Source of the DNA: CAZUHB01 sp964620445
GTDB taxonomy: Bacteria > Planctomycetota > B15-G4 > CAYZWU01
NCBI GenBank assembly: GCA_964620445.1
Contig: CAZUHB010000010.1
Span: 62,001-126,000, forward strand
Length of the DNA: 64,000 nucleotides
Direction: 5' to 3'
The position numbers and the translations under genes are program-made. Within the stretch, counting starts at the first letter, position 1; each line of letters begins with the position of its first letter. Below are positions 1 through 9,218 of the stretch, piece by piece. The notes beneath the pieces were generated by a model. That model made no database searches, was not told the origin of the DNA, and worked only from the letters and a program-made list of their open reading frames with translations.

Positions 1-735
1 GGGGTGACGCTCGTCGACCCGTCGGGCGCGAAGGGATGGCTGGGCACGTTCACGGGGGGGCGGTTTCGCGTTCTGCCCGCCGACCGCGGCATCGGCTCGT
101 TCATGCTCCTGCCCACCACGCGGCGCTCGCCCACCGAGGGGCTCTGTCCCCCCGAGGGCGCCGTCGTGCTCCTTCCCTTTCAGGCCGGAAAACCGAGCTC
201 TCTCGATGAATGGACCAACCAGAACTGGAAGCTCCTTCCCGACGGCAGCGTGATGGTGACGCGCGGGCACAACCAGACGGTGCATCCCCATGGGAGCGGG
301 CTCTTTCACATCGAGTTCAAGACGCCCTATCAACCGAGGGCGCGCGGCCAGGGAAGGGGGAACAGCGGCGTGTATTTCGGGAGCCGCTACGAGGTGCAGA
401 TTCTCGACTCCTTCGGTCTCGAACCGGGGATGGGCGATTGCGGATCGATTTACGGCGTGGCTGTCACCGGGCGGAACGTGTGCCTGCCTCCCGGGGTGTG
501 GCAGACCTACGACGTGATCTTCCGCGCGCCGCGCCCGAAGGCGGACGGCTCCTTCGAACCGGCGCGCATGACGGTGTTTCACAACGGCGTGCCGATCCAC
601 GAAAACCAGGCTGTTCGGGGACCCACCACCGCGGCGCCCGAGAAACAGAACGCCTGCAGCGGCCCGCTCTATCTCCAGGACCACGGCAATCCCGTTTGCT
701 ACCGCAACATCTGGTATCTCGAACTGCCGGAGTGA
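1..735 (+). CDS. DUF1080 (3-keto-disaccharide hydrolase-like) protein, 5' partial
   Basis: The frame is open to the left edge of the window, so the N-terminus is missing; the GTG at 4 is probably internal. The visible ~244 residues look like the DUF1080 concanavalin-like beta-sandwich. The segment GNSGVYFGSRYEVQILDS carries the Gly-Asn-Ser-Gly-Val-Tyr core and the E-V-Q-I-L-D strand typical of the family. It is followed by GVWQTYDVIFRAPR, a VFHNG strand and a final YRNIWYLEL strand. Some family members hydrolyse 3-keto-glycosides made by Gfo/Idh/MocA dehydrogenases, and three such enzymes lie within 14 kb. The stop is 4 nt before the start of the next gene, so the two are probably co-transcribed. 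The exact substrate cannot be read from the sequence. Confidence 0.85.
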   Translation, partial: GVTLVDPSGAKGWLGTFTGGRFRVLPADRGIGSFMLLPTTRRSPTEGLCPPEGAVVLLPFQAGKPSSLDEWTNQNWKLLPDGSVMVTRGHNQTVHPHGSGLFHIEFKTPYQPRARGQGRGNSGVYFGSRYEVQILDSFGLEPGMGDCGSIYGVAVTGRNVCLPPGVWQTYDVIFRAPRPKADGSFEPARMTVFHNGVPIHENQAVRGPTTAAPEKQNACSGPLYLQDHGNPVCYRNIWYLELPE

Positions 736-739
736 TAGC

Positions 740-2083
740 GTGCCGATCAGCGATGAAGGACCGACGCCGAAGAAAGCGCTCAGCCTCTTCGACTCGACAT
801 GCCTCATCGTGGGGATCATCATCGGCGTGGGAATCTACCAGACCGCTCCCGCCGTGGCCAGCGGCGTTGTCTGCTGGTGGGGGGTTCTGACCATCTGGGC
901 CGTGGGCGGCGCGCTCTCCCTTTGCGGCGCCATCGGCTACGCGGAACTGGCCACCGCCTACCCGCGCGCGGGGGGCGACTATGTCTACCTGAATCGCGCT
1001 TACGGCCGGTGGGCGGGATTCCTCTTCGGCTGGATCCAGCTCACCGTTGTGCGGCCCGGCGACATCGTGGTCATGGCCTTCGCCTTTGCCAGCTATGCGT
1101 GCGTTCTGTGCGATCCCCTGGCGGGTACGGCCTTCGACGGCACCCAGCAGGTCTATGCCATGCTGGCCGTGGCGGTTCTGACGGTGGTCAACATTCTCGG
1201 CGTTCGGGAGGGGAAGTGGACGCAGAATCTCCTCACCACGGCAAAAGTGCTCGGCTTGCTCGCCATCGTGGGAGTGGCGCTCGCCGTACCCGGCGGGAGC
1301 GCGCGGACAGGCGCGACGATCGATCCGATGCCGCTGACCGTTGCGATGATCCTGGTCCTGTTCACCTTCGGCGGGTGGAACGAGATGGCCTACGTGGCTG
1401 CCGAGGTCAGGGACGGAAGGCGCAATATCGTGCGCGCCCTCGTGCTCGGTACGTTGGCGGTGACCGCGCTCTACCTTCTGGCCAATGGCGCCTTTCTCGT
1501 CGCCCTCGGATACGCGGGGCTGGCCACGTCCGAGAGGGTTGCAACCGAGACGGTCTCCACCCTCTTTCCCGAAATCGGCGGAAGGCTGATCGCCGCTGTC
1601 ATCTGCATTTCGGCACTGGGTGCCGTCAATGGCTTGATTTTCACCGGCGCTCGGATCACGTATGCCGTGGGGGCCGAGCACCGCATCTTCCGCACGCTGG
1701 GCCGGTGGAATCCACGGACGGGAACCCCTGTCTGGGCGCTGGCGGTGCAGGGATTGATCGCCCTGGTGCTGATCGTGATCCTGGGAGATTTTCTCGACGC
1801 GATCCTCTACACGGCACCGGCCGTCTACTCCTTTTACCTGGCGACCAGCCTGGCGGTGATCGTGTTGCGCCGCCGGGAACCCGCTGTGGCGCGCCCCTAC
1901 AGGGTGACGGGATATCCCTTCACGACGCTCCTCTTCTGCGCCGTGTGTGTTTTTCTGATCTACAGCGCCGTCGACTACTCCTTGGAGAATCGGATCGTCA
2001 TGGTATATATCTTGAGTGTCGTGATTCCGATCGGGCTGCCTCTCTACTGGATTTCCAGGAGGATATCGGCACGGGAGGATTGA
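740..2083 (+). CDS. APC-superfamily amino acid permease
   Basis: This 447-residue integral membrane protein starts at GTG 740, four bases after the DUF1080 stop. The first membrane segment (IVGIIIGVGIYQTAP, about residues 20-35) matches the G-x-I-I-G-x-G-I hallmark of the APC (amino acid/polyamine/organocation) family. Segment 2-3 contains YAELATAYPRAGGDYVYL, the conserved E-L-x-x-x-x-P-x-x-G-G-x-Y motif. About twelve hydrophobic spans are visible and the length is normal for the family. It probably imports an amino acid or amine through the cytoplasmic membrane; the substrate is unknown. Its link to the sugar genes around it is positional only. Confidence 0.9.
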   Translation: MPISDEGPTPKKALSLFDSTCLIVGIIIGVGIYQTAPAVASGVVCWWGVLTIWAVGGALSLCGAIGYAELATAYPRAGGDYVYLNRAYGRWAGFLFGWIQLTVVRPGDIVVMAFAFASYACVLCDPLAGTAFDGTQQVYAMLAVAVLTVVNILGVREGKWTQNLLTTAKVLGLLAIVGVALAVPGGSARTGATIDPMPLTVAMILVLFTFGGWNEMAYVAAEVRDGRRNIVRALVLGTLAVTALYLLANGAFLVALGYAGLATSERVATETVSTLFPEIGGRLIAAVICISALGAVNGLIFTGARITYAVGAEHRIFRTLGRWNPRTGTPVWALAVQGLIALVLIVILGDFLDAILYTAPAVYSFYLATSLAVIVLRRREPAVARPYRVTGYPFTTLLFCAVCVFLIYSAVDYSLENRIVMVYILSVVIPIGLPLYWISRRISARED

Positions 2084-2124
2084 TTCACGATCTCGACGGT
2101 AATCAGTGTTTCGTGGAGAATGTG

Positions 2125-3441
2125 ATGCAAAGTGAACTGCGCGCGAAGATATCGTCCAGGAAGGCGATCGTCGGCATCGTGGGGCTCGGTTACGTGGGAC
2201 TGCCGCTCGTTCGCGAATTCTGCCGCGCCGGTTTCGGATGTGTCGGCTTTGACGTGGATCCGGCGAAGGTTCAGGCGCTCAACGCGGGCAGGAGCTATAT
2301 CAAGCATATTCCGGCGAAACTGATCGGCGATCTGGTCGACTCCGGTAGATTTCATGCGACGAGCGACATGAACCGCCTGAGCGAACCCGATGCGATCATC
2401 ATTTGCGTTCCCACACCGTTGACGAAGTCTCGCGATCCCGACATGAAGTACGTCATCGGTACCACGGAGGCGATCGCCGGGCGTCTCCGCCGCGGGCAGC
2501 TCGTCGTGCTGGAAAGCACCACCTATCCGGGAACGACTGACGAGGTCGTCAAACCGATTCTCGAAGCAGGCGGCCTCGAATCGGGAAAGGACTTCTTTCT
2601 CGCCTTCTCGCCGGAGCGGGAGGATCCGGGCAGGGAGGATTTCACGACCGCGTCGATACCGAAGATCGTGGGCGCCGGCGACAAGAAGAGCCGCGCACTC
2701 GCCTGCTCCCTCTATGAAGGCGCAATCGAAACAGTCGTACCCGTTTCGAGCTGCGCCGTGGCCGAATCGACAAAACTGCTGGAGAACATCTACCGTTCGG
2801 TCAATATCGCCATGGTCAACGAGCTCAAGATGCTTTTCGACAGGATGGGCATCGATGTGTGGGAGGTGATCCGCGCGGCCAGCACCAAACCCTTCGGCTT
2901 CCAGGCCTTCTATCCCGGACCGGGACTTGGCGGCCACTGCATCCCGATCGATCCGTTTTACCTCACCTGGAGGGCAAGGCATTTTGAAATGAGCACGCGC
3001 TTTATCGAACTGGCCGGTGAGATCAACACGAACATGCCCCGCTACGTCATCTTGCGCACGATGGAGGCGCTCAACGCGCGCGGCAAGACGATCAAGGGCG
3101 CGAAAATTCTCGTTCTGGGATTGGCTTACAAGAAGGATGTGGACGATCTTCGCGAATCACCGTCGATCATCATAATAGAGTTGCTTCGCGATCTTGGAGC
3201 CAAGGTAGACTACAACGATCCCCATATCGCCCGGACACACAAGCAGCGCGCACACGACCTACGCATGAAGTCCAGGCCGATCACCGCCAAGTCCCTCCCC
3301 CGGTACGATGCCGTGATCATCTGCACGGACCACAGCGCCTATGACTACGCATGGATCGTGAAGCACTCCAATCTCGTCATGGACACGCGCAACGCCACGG
3401 CTCACGTCAAGACGGGGCGAAAGAAAATCGTCAAGGCTTGA
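2125..3441 (+). CDS. UDP-N-acetylhexosamine (WecC/WbpA-type) 6-dehydrogenase
   Basis: This NAD-dependent nucleotide-sugar dehydrogenase has 438 residues. It would oxidise C6 of a UDP-N-acetylhexosamine to the uronic acid, a precursor for capsule, exopolysaccharide or O-antigen. The N-terminal Rossmann motif is GIVGLGYVGLP (Gly20, Gly22, Gly25). The catalytic cysteine is Cys272 in GGHCIPIDPFYL. The GGHC-I-P-I-D-P form is typical of WecC/WbpA/TviB enzymes, whereas UDP-glucose dehydrogenases usually read GGSCFPKD. The C-terminal domain contains VLGLAYKKDVDDLRESPS. I chose ATG 2125 because GGAG at 2115-2118 is 6 nt upstream; the frame stays open far upstream only as a shadow of the permease gene. 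No glycosyltransferase lies alongside. Confidence 0.93.
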   Translation: MQSELRAKISSRKAIVGIVGLGYVGLPLVREFCRAGFGCVGFDVDPAKVQALNAGRSYIKHIPAKLIGDLVDSGRFHATSDMNRLSEPDAIIICVPTPLTKSRDPDMKYVIGTTEAIAGRLRRGQLVVLESTTYPGTTDEVVKPILEAGGLESGKDFFLAFSPEREDPGREDFTTASIPKIVGAGDKKSRALACSLYEGAIETVVPVSSCAVAESTKLLENIYRSVNIAMVNELKMLFDRMGIDVWEVIRAASTKPFGFQAFYPGPGLGGHCIPIDPFYLTWRARHFEMSTRFIELAGEINTNMPRYVILRTMEALNARGKTIKGAKILVLGLAYKKDVDDLRESPSIIIIELLRDLGAKVDYNDPHIARTHKQRAHDLRMKSRPITAKSLPRYDAVIICTDHSAYDYAWIVKHSNLVMDTRNATAHVKTGRKKIVKA

Positions 3442-3483
3442 CGGCCGCGCCTCTTTGTTTTCCCGGGATTACCGGCTGCGGCC

Positions 3484-3918
3484 TCAATCCTTCGACATCA
3501 GGCCGATCGCCTTTTCGCCCATCATCCGGAGCGCCCACTTGGCCGAGGCGTGCCCATGCCTGGCCGCCTTGAGAAAGCACTCCGCGGCTTTCGTGTAGTC
3601 TTTTTCGACCCCGCGGCCCTTTTGAAACATGATGCCCAGGTTTTTTTGCGCCTTGACGCTTCCACGGTCGGCAGCTCTCGCGAACCACTTCACCGCCCTG
3701 GCATCGTCGCGTTCGACTCCCCGGCCTTCGGCGAAAACGAGGCCGAGATTGTTCATCGCCTTGGCATGTCCCTTCCGCGCCGCCCGGAGGAACCATCGCA
3801 GGCCTTTCTCACCGTTTCTGGCAATCCCGATACCATTCGAGTAGACCACACCCAGGTTGTACTGGGCGTCCACATCTCCGCCCTCGGCCGCTTCGACCAA
3901 TTTTTTGAGCTTTGTCAT
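3484..3918 (-). CDS. Sel1-like repeat protein
   Basis: About 144 residues, almost entirely Sel1-like (TPR-type) helical repeats of ~36 residues. The repeats read DAQYNLGVVYSNGIGI, KAMNNLGLVFAEGRGV and KAQKNLGIMFQKGRGV, with a degenerate last one. Such solenoids act as protein-interaction scaffolds. No signal peptide is visible with the start at 3918 (MTKLKK), which has GGGAGG about 12 nt upstream. An ATG at 3948 is an alternative and would add ten basic residues; the frame runs open further but loses any resemblance to protein. It converges on the dehydrogenase gene with 42 nt between stops. Function beyond scaffolding is unknown. Confidence 0.8.
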   Translation of the reverse strand: MTKLKKLVEAAEGGDVDAQYNLGVVYSNGIGIARNGEKGLRWFLRAARKGHAKAMNNLGLVFAEGRGVERDDARAVKWFARAADRGSVKAQKNLGIMFQKGRGVEKDYTKAAECFLKAARHGHASAKWALRMMGEKAIGLMSKD

Positions 3919-4253
3919 GATTTCGCCACGCCTCCCGCGAGCAGCCATGACTGTTCCATGGGCTAATATATATATCGGTAAAATGTCTCCACCTGATCGT
4001 GAAAAAGTGGCTGGTTGTAACCCACGTTCATTAATAGAATAAGGTTTATACTTCTGTGGGTGGGGGGATTGGCGAAGACCGGATCGTACCTTTTTGTGCA
4101 GCCAGCGGTTCACCTTGCCGCGTCGGACGCCATCGGGCATAATGAGTTCCACAATCTGATCAAGTGTCGAATCGCCGCTCCATTCGACGAGGACGCGCAA
4201 TGCTGGCAGCGCGCCGGGCGCGCACGGGAGCGGTTCCAGAGCGGGAGAAAAAC
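3919..4253 (+). other. AT-rich divergent intergenic region
   Basis: About 335 bases between divergent genes, clearly richer in A+T than its flanks near 3965-4050. An imperfect inverted repeat CCCAC...GTGGG spans about 4020-4060. Promoters for both neighbours are expected here, but I could not assign convincing -35/-10 pairs. No gene seen. Confidence 0.4.
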
Positions 4254-5234
4254 ATGTCGAGACGATCGATTCTACTGTGCGGCTTGTGCGCGATGAGCCT
4301 GTTGTTTTGCTCTCTTTCGAGCGCAGCGCAGATGAAGGACGAGCCGGCCCCGCCGGTCTCCACGGAAGAGGTCAAAAAGATCGAATCAGCCGCACCCCAG
4401 AAGGCGCGCGTCGCCCCGAAGGAGGCGCGTCGACTTCTTGTTTTCTCGCGCTCCTGGGGATACAAGCACACGGCCATTCCCTACGGGAGCACGGCGGTCA
4501 TGATGCTGGCCGGCAAGACGGGCGCTTTCGAGGCGGTCGTGACCTACGACGCGGCACTTTTCGAAAAGGCGAGCCTCGATCGATTCGACGCTGTCCTTTT
4601 CAACAACACGAACAACGAGATCTTCCTCCCCGAAAACTACGACGCGCTTTCCGAAAAGGAGAAGCGCGGCGCAGACGAAATCGACGCCCGCCTCAAGCGG
4701 AATCTCGTCGAATTCCTCCGCGAGGGCGGCGGTCTCGCCGTGATCCATGCCGGTGTGGCGAGCTTTCGCAAATGGCCCGAATTCGGCGAAATCATCGGCG
4801 CCCGTTTCGACAACCACCCCTGGAATTCGGGCTCGAAAGTGACGATCAAGGTCGACGATCCCGCACATCCCCTATCCCAGGCTTTCGGGTCGTGCCCGCA
4901 CCTGGAGATCTCCGACGAGATCTACCAGCTCAAGGAGAACTACTCGCGCGACAAGGTCCGCGTTCTCATCAGCCTCGACATGGACAAGACAACGGTCACG
5001 CCGGCCCAGAAGAAGGCCATTCACCGCACCGACAACGACTTTCCCCTGAGCTACGTGAAGAGCTACGGAAAGGGGCGCGTCTTCTACTGCGCCCTCGGCC
5101 ACCAGCACGACATCTTCTGGAATCCCGTCATCTTGCAGCACTTTCTCGACGGGATTCAGTTCGTCCTTGGAGATCTCGAGGGCGATGTCACACCGAGCAA
5201 CCTCGTTTCCGGAGAGAGTCATGAAGAGAAATGA
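4254..5234 (+). CDS. exported ThuA-like protein (class I amidotransferase fold)
   Basis: 326 residues with a Sec signal peptide (MSRRSILLCGLCAMSLLFCSL, then a cut near SSAAQ). The mature part is a ThuA domain: RRLLVFSRSWGYKHTAIPYG at its start, a VLFNNTNNE strand, then GGGLAVIHAG and a GAL-GHQHD-type end (YCALGHQHDIFWNP). ThuA proteins have a class I glutamine-amidotransferase-like fold. They occur in trehalose/3-keto-sugar utilisation loci beside Gfo/Idh/MocA dehydrogenases, as here. ATG 4254 has GGGAG just upstream. The stop overlaps the next gene's start by 14 nt, indicating translational coupling. Reaction and substrate are inferred from the family only. Confidence 0.87.
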   Translation: MSRRSILLCGLCAMSLLFCSLSSAAQMKDEPAPPVSTEEVKKIESAAPQKARVAPKEARRLLVFSRSWGYKHTAIPYGSTAVMMLAGKTGAFEAVVTYDAALFEKASLDRFDAVLFNNTNNEIFLPENYDALSEKEKRGADEIDARLKRNLVEFLREGGGLAVIHAGVASFRKWPEFGEIIGARFDNHPWNSGSKVTIKVDDPAHPLSQAFGSCPHLEISDEIYQLKENYSRDKVRVLISLDMDKTTVTPAQKKAIHRTDNDFPLSYVKSYGKGRVFYCALGHQHDIFWNPVILQHFLDGIQFVLGDLEGDVTPSNLVSGESHEEK

Positions 5235-6603
5235 GCTCACCCGTCGCGAATTCGTCAGGCGTTCGGCTCTCGGTGCCGCCGCTTTTTCCGCCGCGCCTCA
5301 CCTGATCGCGTCGACCGCTCTCGGGTCCGGACCGATCCCGGCCGCATCTGAACGGATCACACTCGGCTACATCGGAACCGGCGGCCGTGGCAGGGCGCTC
5401 ATCAACTCCTTCCTCCAGGTACGGGGATCTCAATCCGTTGCGGTCTGCGACGCATTCAGGTCGCGGCGCAGTGCGGCCGCCAAGGCGATCGATGATTTCT
5501 ATTCCGGATCTGTCAAGAAGGGGGATTACAAGGGTTGCGCCGTTCACGGGGACTTTCGCGAACTGCTTGCCGACGAATCGATCGACGCGGTCGTCATTGC
5601 CACGCCCGACCACTGGCACGTTCCGATCGCCATGGCCGCGGTCCGCGCGGGCAAGCACGTCTACGTGGAAAAACCGCTCGGTCTCGCCGTTGCATGGAAC
5701 CAGGCACTCCGCGCGCTCGTCGATCGCTACGGCGCTGTCTTCCAGTACGGAACCCAGCAGCGATCGAGCCGCAATTTCCGCTTCGCCTGCGAGCTGGCGC
5801 GCAACGAGAAGATCGGCGAGCTGGAGCGCATCGAGGCCTGGTGTCCGGGCATGGCCGCACCCGGCTGGTACGAGCAAACATCGCGCGGCTGGGGATCGAC
5901 CGAACCGATTCCCGTGCCCGACGATCTCGACTATGACATGTGGCTCGGCCCCGCACCAAAGAGCCCCTACACCAAGGATCGGTGCACCGAATGGGGCGCT
6001 TACCACGTCTATGACAATGCGCTCGGCTTCATCGCCGGGTGGGGCGCCCACCCCCTCGACATTGCCCAGTGGGGAAACAACACCGATGACACGGCCCCGA
6101 TCGAGTACGAGGGAACGGGCAAGATCCCCGGCGAGGGGCTCTTCGACACGATCAGCGATTGGGACATCCGGTGCCGCTACGCCAACGGCGTGAAAATGCG
6201 ATTCATGAACACGAGGACCGCCATCGACGTGGTCAAGGCCTACCGTCCCCTCCACGACCACGGCACGACCTTCTTCGGGGCCGAAGGGTGGGTGAGCGTC
6301 GACCGGGGAGGCATCTTCGCCAGCGATCCGGAGCTCCTCGACATCAAGATCAAGCCGGACGAGATCCACCTCTACGAGAGCCGCAATCACTGGGCGAACT
6401 TTGTCGATTCCGTCAGGAAGAGCACGCCAACGGTGAATCCCGCGGCCGCGGCGGTCCAGTCGGACATTATTTCCCATCTGAGCGACATCTGTATCAGGGT
6501 GGGGCGGGGGATCGTCTGGGATCCCGAGAAGGAGGTGATCGTCGGAGACGAGACAGCGTCGCGCATGCTGAATCGGCCATTGCGCAGTCCGTGGAGGCTC
6601 TGA
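5221..6603 (+). CDS. Tat-exported Gfo/Idh/MocA-family oxidoreductase
   Basis: 460 residues. The N-terminus carries a twin-arginine motif (TRREFVRRSALGAAAF, residues 7-22), so the folded enzyme with its NAD(P) cofactor is probably exported by Tat. The Rossmann motif is GYIGTGGRGRAL. The characteristic TPDHWH is followed by VYVEKPLG, whose Glu-Lys-Pro holds the family's catalytic lysine. The C-terminal half is the GFO/IDH/MocA alpha/beta domain. ATG 5221 (GGAGAGAG upstream) lies inside the end of the ThuA gene, a coupled pair. Related enzymes oxidise C3 of glycosides; here that is inference. Confidence 0.9.
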   Translation: MKRNELTRREFVRRSALGAAAFSAAPHLIASTALGSGPIPAASERITLGYIGTGGRGRALINSFLQVRGSQSVAVCDAFRSRRSAAAKAIDDFYSGSVKKGDYKGCAVHGDFRELLADESIDAVVIATPDHWHVPIAMAAVRAGKHVYVEKPLGLAVAWNQALRALVDRYGAVFQYGTQQRSSRNFRFACELARNEKIGELERIEAWCPGMAAPGWYEQTSRGWGSTEPIPVPDDLDYDMWLGPAPKSPYTKDRCTEWGAYHVYDNALGFIAGWGAHPLDIAQWGNNTDDTAPIEYEGTGKIPGEGLFDTISDWDIRCRYANGVKMRFMNTRTAIDVVKAYRPLHDHGTTFFGAEGWVSVDRGGIFASDPELLDIKIKPDEIHLYESRNHWANFVDSVRKSTPTVNPAAAAVQSDIISHLSDICIRVGRGIVWDPEKEVIVGDETASRMLNRPLRSPWRL

Positions 6604-6615
6604 CGGGATCGATGC

Positions 6616-7836
6616 CTATGAATCGCGCGCGATCACGCGGCGGCTCACCTCGAGCGCTGCCGCCGCCCATGGTGTGGCCACGAGCGGATCGTCTTCCTTC
6701 GCATCGGTGTAGACGTTGATCCACGAGCCGTCCGGCTCCTGGCGTTTCAACAGTTCTTCCGCCATGAGTTCGGCCCATCGTAACGTCCGGTCTCCCTTTC
6801 GCACCCCGGTCAGACCGAGCCGCGCGAAAGCGTGCGACAGCGACCAGAGGTAATAGTAGTAGGTGGCTCCCCTCAGGATTTCGCGTTCCCCATCGAATCG
6901 TCCGGGATGGGACGTGACCGAAAAGTTCCCTTCGAGCCACTCTCTTGCCGCGTCGACCCTGGGATGGCCGGGACGCAGACCGCACTGCAGCAGGGCGCGC
7001 AGCCCATCGGCCGTCATGCTGCCGTACGACGAGAAGCGCGTTCTTCCGAACCGATCCACCCCTGCCACGCCAGCCTTGTTCTGAAGCGGATCATCGGGAA
7101 TGAAGTAGAAACCGCCGTCGTCGAACACCGTCAGCCCCTTCCCGTCGTCGGAGTAGTTCTGGCACCGCTTCACGAAAGTGAGCGCTCCCTTCCACGACGG
7201 ATCGTCGAGCGGCACCCGGGCGGATCGCAGCGCGGCGATTCCGAAAAGAGTGGCCGATAGATTCGACTCGACAAAGGCGCCGCGCGGTGCTCCAGGCTCG
7301 GGCTTGCGCGGAAGGCCGAGCGAAAAGCCCCACCCACCGTATTCGGGATCGCTTCGTGACCATCCCAGCTCCTCGGTGAGCTGCCGACTCCGTGCGGCGG
7401 CAAGCCAGATTTTCTGGGCTCGCAAGCCGATCTCGGTCTTCTCGTCGAGCACGACGACACGGCTTGCCATGGTGGCTGTGTAGAGTGGAAAGTTGAATCC
7501 CCGCGGCCCGGTGCGGATCAACCCGTCGTCGTCGATCATCTCGATCAGAAAGGCGACTCCCCGGCGGAACGCGTCCCTTCCCTCGGCGCCGCCCTGCTCG
7601 AGAAAGTAGAGGGTGCTCATCACGTACGGAGTGAGCACGGGCACTTCGCGAAAACAGCCGTACGTGTCCGACCGCCACGCCCCGTCAGCAGACTGGGCCG
7701 CCACGAGGAAGTGGGCAGCCTTGAGGAGCCCCGCATCGATCCGGTCGGCCAGTACAGTCTCCGACGAGAAGGCCGCGCCTGTCATCAGGCCCGCGAGCTG
7801 CAAGTAGATCACGATCTGGATCACTCTCTTGATCAT
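6616..7836 (-). CDS. exported prenyltransferase/squalene-cyclase-like toroid protein A
   Basis: 406 residues with an N-terminal hydrophobic leader (about residues 5-25). The rest is alpha-helical with repeats of the QW type: LVAAQSADGAWRS near the N-terminus, DPEYGGWGFS in the middle and LLKRQEPDGSWIN near the C-terminus. These mark the (alpha/alpha)6 toroid of terpenoid cyclases and protein prenyltransferases. The D-x-D-D acid motif of squalene-hopene cyclases is not visible, so cyclase activity is doubtful. I chose ATG 7836, which has GAAGG 9 nt upstream; an ATG at 7845 abuts that motif. It follows a related toroid gene by 74 nt. Confidence 0.75.
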   Translation of the reverse strand: MIKRVIQIVIYLQLAGLMTGAAFSSETVLADRIDAGLLKAAHFLVAAQSADGAWRSDTYGCFREVPVLTPYVMSTLYFLEQGGAEGRDAFRRGVAFLIEMIDDDGLIRTGPRGFNFPLYTATMASRVVVLDEKTEIGLRAQKIWLAAARSRQLTEELGWSRSDPEYGGWGFSLGLPRKPEPGAPRGAFVESNLSATLFGIAALRSARVPLDDPSWKGALTFVKRCQNYSDDGKGLTVFDDGGFYFIPDDPLQNKAGVAGVDRFGRTRFSSYGSMTADGLRALLQCGLRPGHPRVDAAREWLEGNFSVTSHPGRFDGEREILRGATYYYYLWSLSHAFARLGLTGVRKGDRTLRWAELMAEELLKRQEPDGSWINVYTDAKEDDPLVATPWAAAALEVSRRVIARDS

Positions 7837-7910
7837 ATCAGTCATCCTTCGGCCCGTGCGATAAGCCGCAATCGACCGCGAAGCGATCGATTGTCGGCCT
7901 CATCGCACTC

Positions 7911-9218
7911 TCACTTGAGCCGCTCGAGTCCATTCAAATTGTCCACGATCGGCACGGGCGCCCTGTCGGTCATGAGTACGAGAAGAGCAGCCGCGGTGCA
8001 GAAGGTCCGCCCCGTGATGCAGTGGTGGCCGGTCCAGGAGCCGTCCTTGTTCTGGATCCGGTTGAGGTTGTTCGTGATTTCCCTGTCCCACTCGGCCCAG
8101 TCGTCTCCGCCCTTGACCACCAGGCTCTCGCCGATGTTCATGTAACTGAGGAATTCCTCTCCTCCGTTCGATCCGAAGCCGGCGATAAATTGTTCATTGT
8201 CGAGCTTGTCGATCACAGCTCCCTGGGCGCTGGCCAGAACCTCTTTATTCGTGTCGAATCGACGCAAGGTATCGGCGATTTTCGTGCGCTCCTCGTCCGT
8301 TTCCGCCTCGGCGAGTTTCTTTTTCAACTCGGCCCGCAATTTCCTGTTCGTGTTCTCCGAGTCCTGCATCGCGCTGAGACTGGCAGCGCTGGCATAGAGC
8401 GCCACTCCGGCCGAGCCGGGAGCGGCGAAGGTGCCTGCCTTGGAATCGAATTTTCCCTGCGCCTGCTTCTCGAGCTTTTCGCGCACTTCCTCGTTCACGG
8501 CCTGGCCCGACTGGGCGATACGGTTGACTCCCTTGCTCGCCATGGAGATGGAGAGCGCGTTGGCCCACCCTGTCCCGCCGAAGGTGCCGTCCGCTTTCTG
8601 GTTTCGCTCGATCTTGTTCATGATCTTGTCGATCGCCGCGCAGACTTTCTTTTCGTCCTCTTCGCCCGGCAATTTGCCCTTCACCTCGGCGAGAAGGAGG
8701 GACGCCATGAACGTGTCGATGAAGGTCCCCAGCTTCGACTGCAGGCGGGTGCCGCGGATGTCGGTCACGAAGAGCGATTCCTCGTCGGACGCGAGAATCT
8801 CGGCGACAACGAACCGCACCGCGGACAGAATGTTGTGACCGTGGTCGCCCGAGGTCGGAGTCGATCCGGAGCGCAGGAGAGCCAGGGCTGCCGCGCAAGT
8901 GTCGGCAACACTCGCCTTGTCGGTGAGGTGCTCGAGGTGATTGCCCATTTGGCGAGACTCTTCTCCCTGGCCCCAGCCGCCGTTCTCGAGTTGGTGCTCG
9001 GCGAGCCACGCCAGTCCTTTGATCACGTTTTCACTCAGCGGTTTCGGCTCCACGGCGGGCGCCCAGTTCACGGAGTCCTTCCCGCCCTTGTCCTTTTGCG
9101 GCCCCTCCTCGTCGATCGCGGAGAGGAGGTGACCGCCGAGGAATAAAAAGCAGATCGCCGCGGCCAGAAATCCGGTTGCGGCGATCGTTCCGAGCGGGGA
9201 ATTTCTTGTTTCTTTCAT
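7911..9218 (-). CDS. exported prenyltransferase/squalene-cyclase-like toroid protein B
   Basis: 435 residues. ATG 9218 has GGAGG 7 nt upstream. The leader is hydrophobic (GTIAATGFLAAAICFLFLGG, about residues 10-30), so the protein is exported or membrane-anchored. QW-like repeats occur at LAEHQLENGGWGQG, IERNQKADGTFGGTG and LNRIQNKDGSWTGHHC, again an alpha/alpha toroid. A charged insertion of roughly 60 residues (LRAELKKKLAEAETDEERTKI) looks helical or coiled-coil. No cyclase acid motif is visible. It is upstream of, and probably co-transcribed with, toroid protein A. Such exported toroid proteins are common in Planctomycetota-type genomes with unknown function. Confidence 0.78.
   Translation of the reverse strand: MKETRNSPLGTIAATGFLAAAICFLFLGGHLLSAIDEEGPQKDKGGKDSVNWAPAVEPKPLSENVIKGLAWLAEHQLENGGWGQGEESRQMGNHLEHLTDKASVADTCAAALALLRSGSTPTSGDHGHNILSAVRFVVAEILASDEESLFVTDIRGTRLQSKLGTFIDTFMASLLLAEVKGKLPGEEDEKKVCAAIDKIMNKIERNQKADGTFGGTGWANALSISMASKGVNRIAQSGQAVNEEVREKLEKQAQGKFDSKAGTFAAPGSAGVALYASAASLSAMQDSENTNRKLRAELKKKLAEAETDEERTKIADTLRRFDTNKEVLASAQGAVIDKLDNEQFIAGFGSNGGEEFLSYMNIGESLVVKGGDDWAEWDREITNNLNRIQNKDGSWTGHHCITGRTFCTAAALLVLMTDRAPVPIVDNLNGLERLK

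Noticed and set aside
799..2124. An 880-codon open frame that includes the nucleotide-sugar dehydrogenase
   Set aside because: Its first ~440 codons are Arg/Gly-rich shadow of the permease gene in another frame; the dehydrogenase homology begins exactly at ATG 2125 with its own ribosome site.
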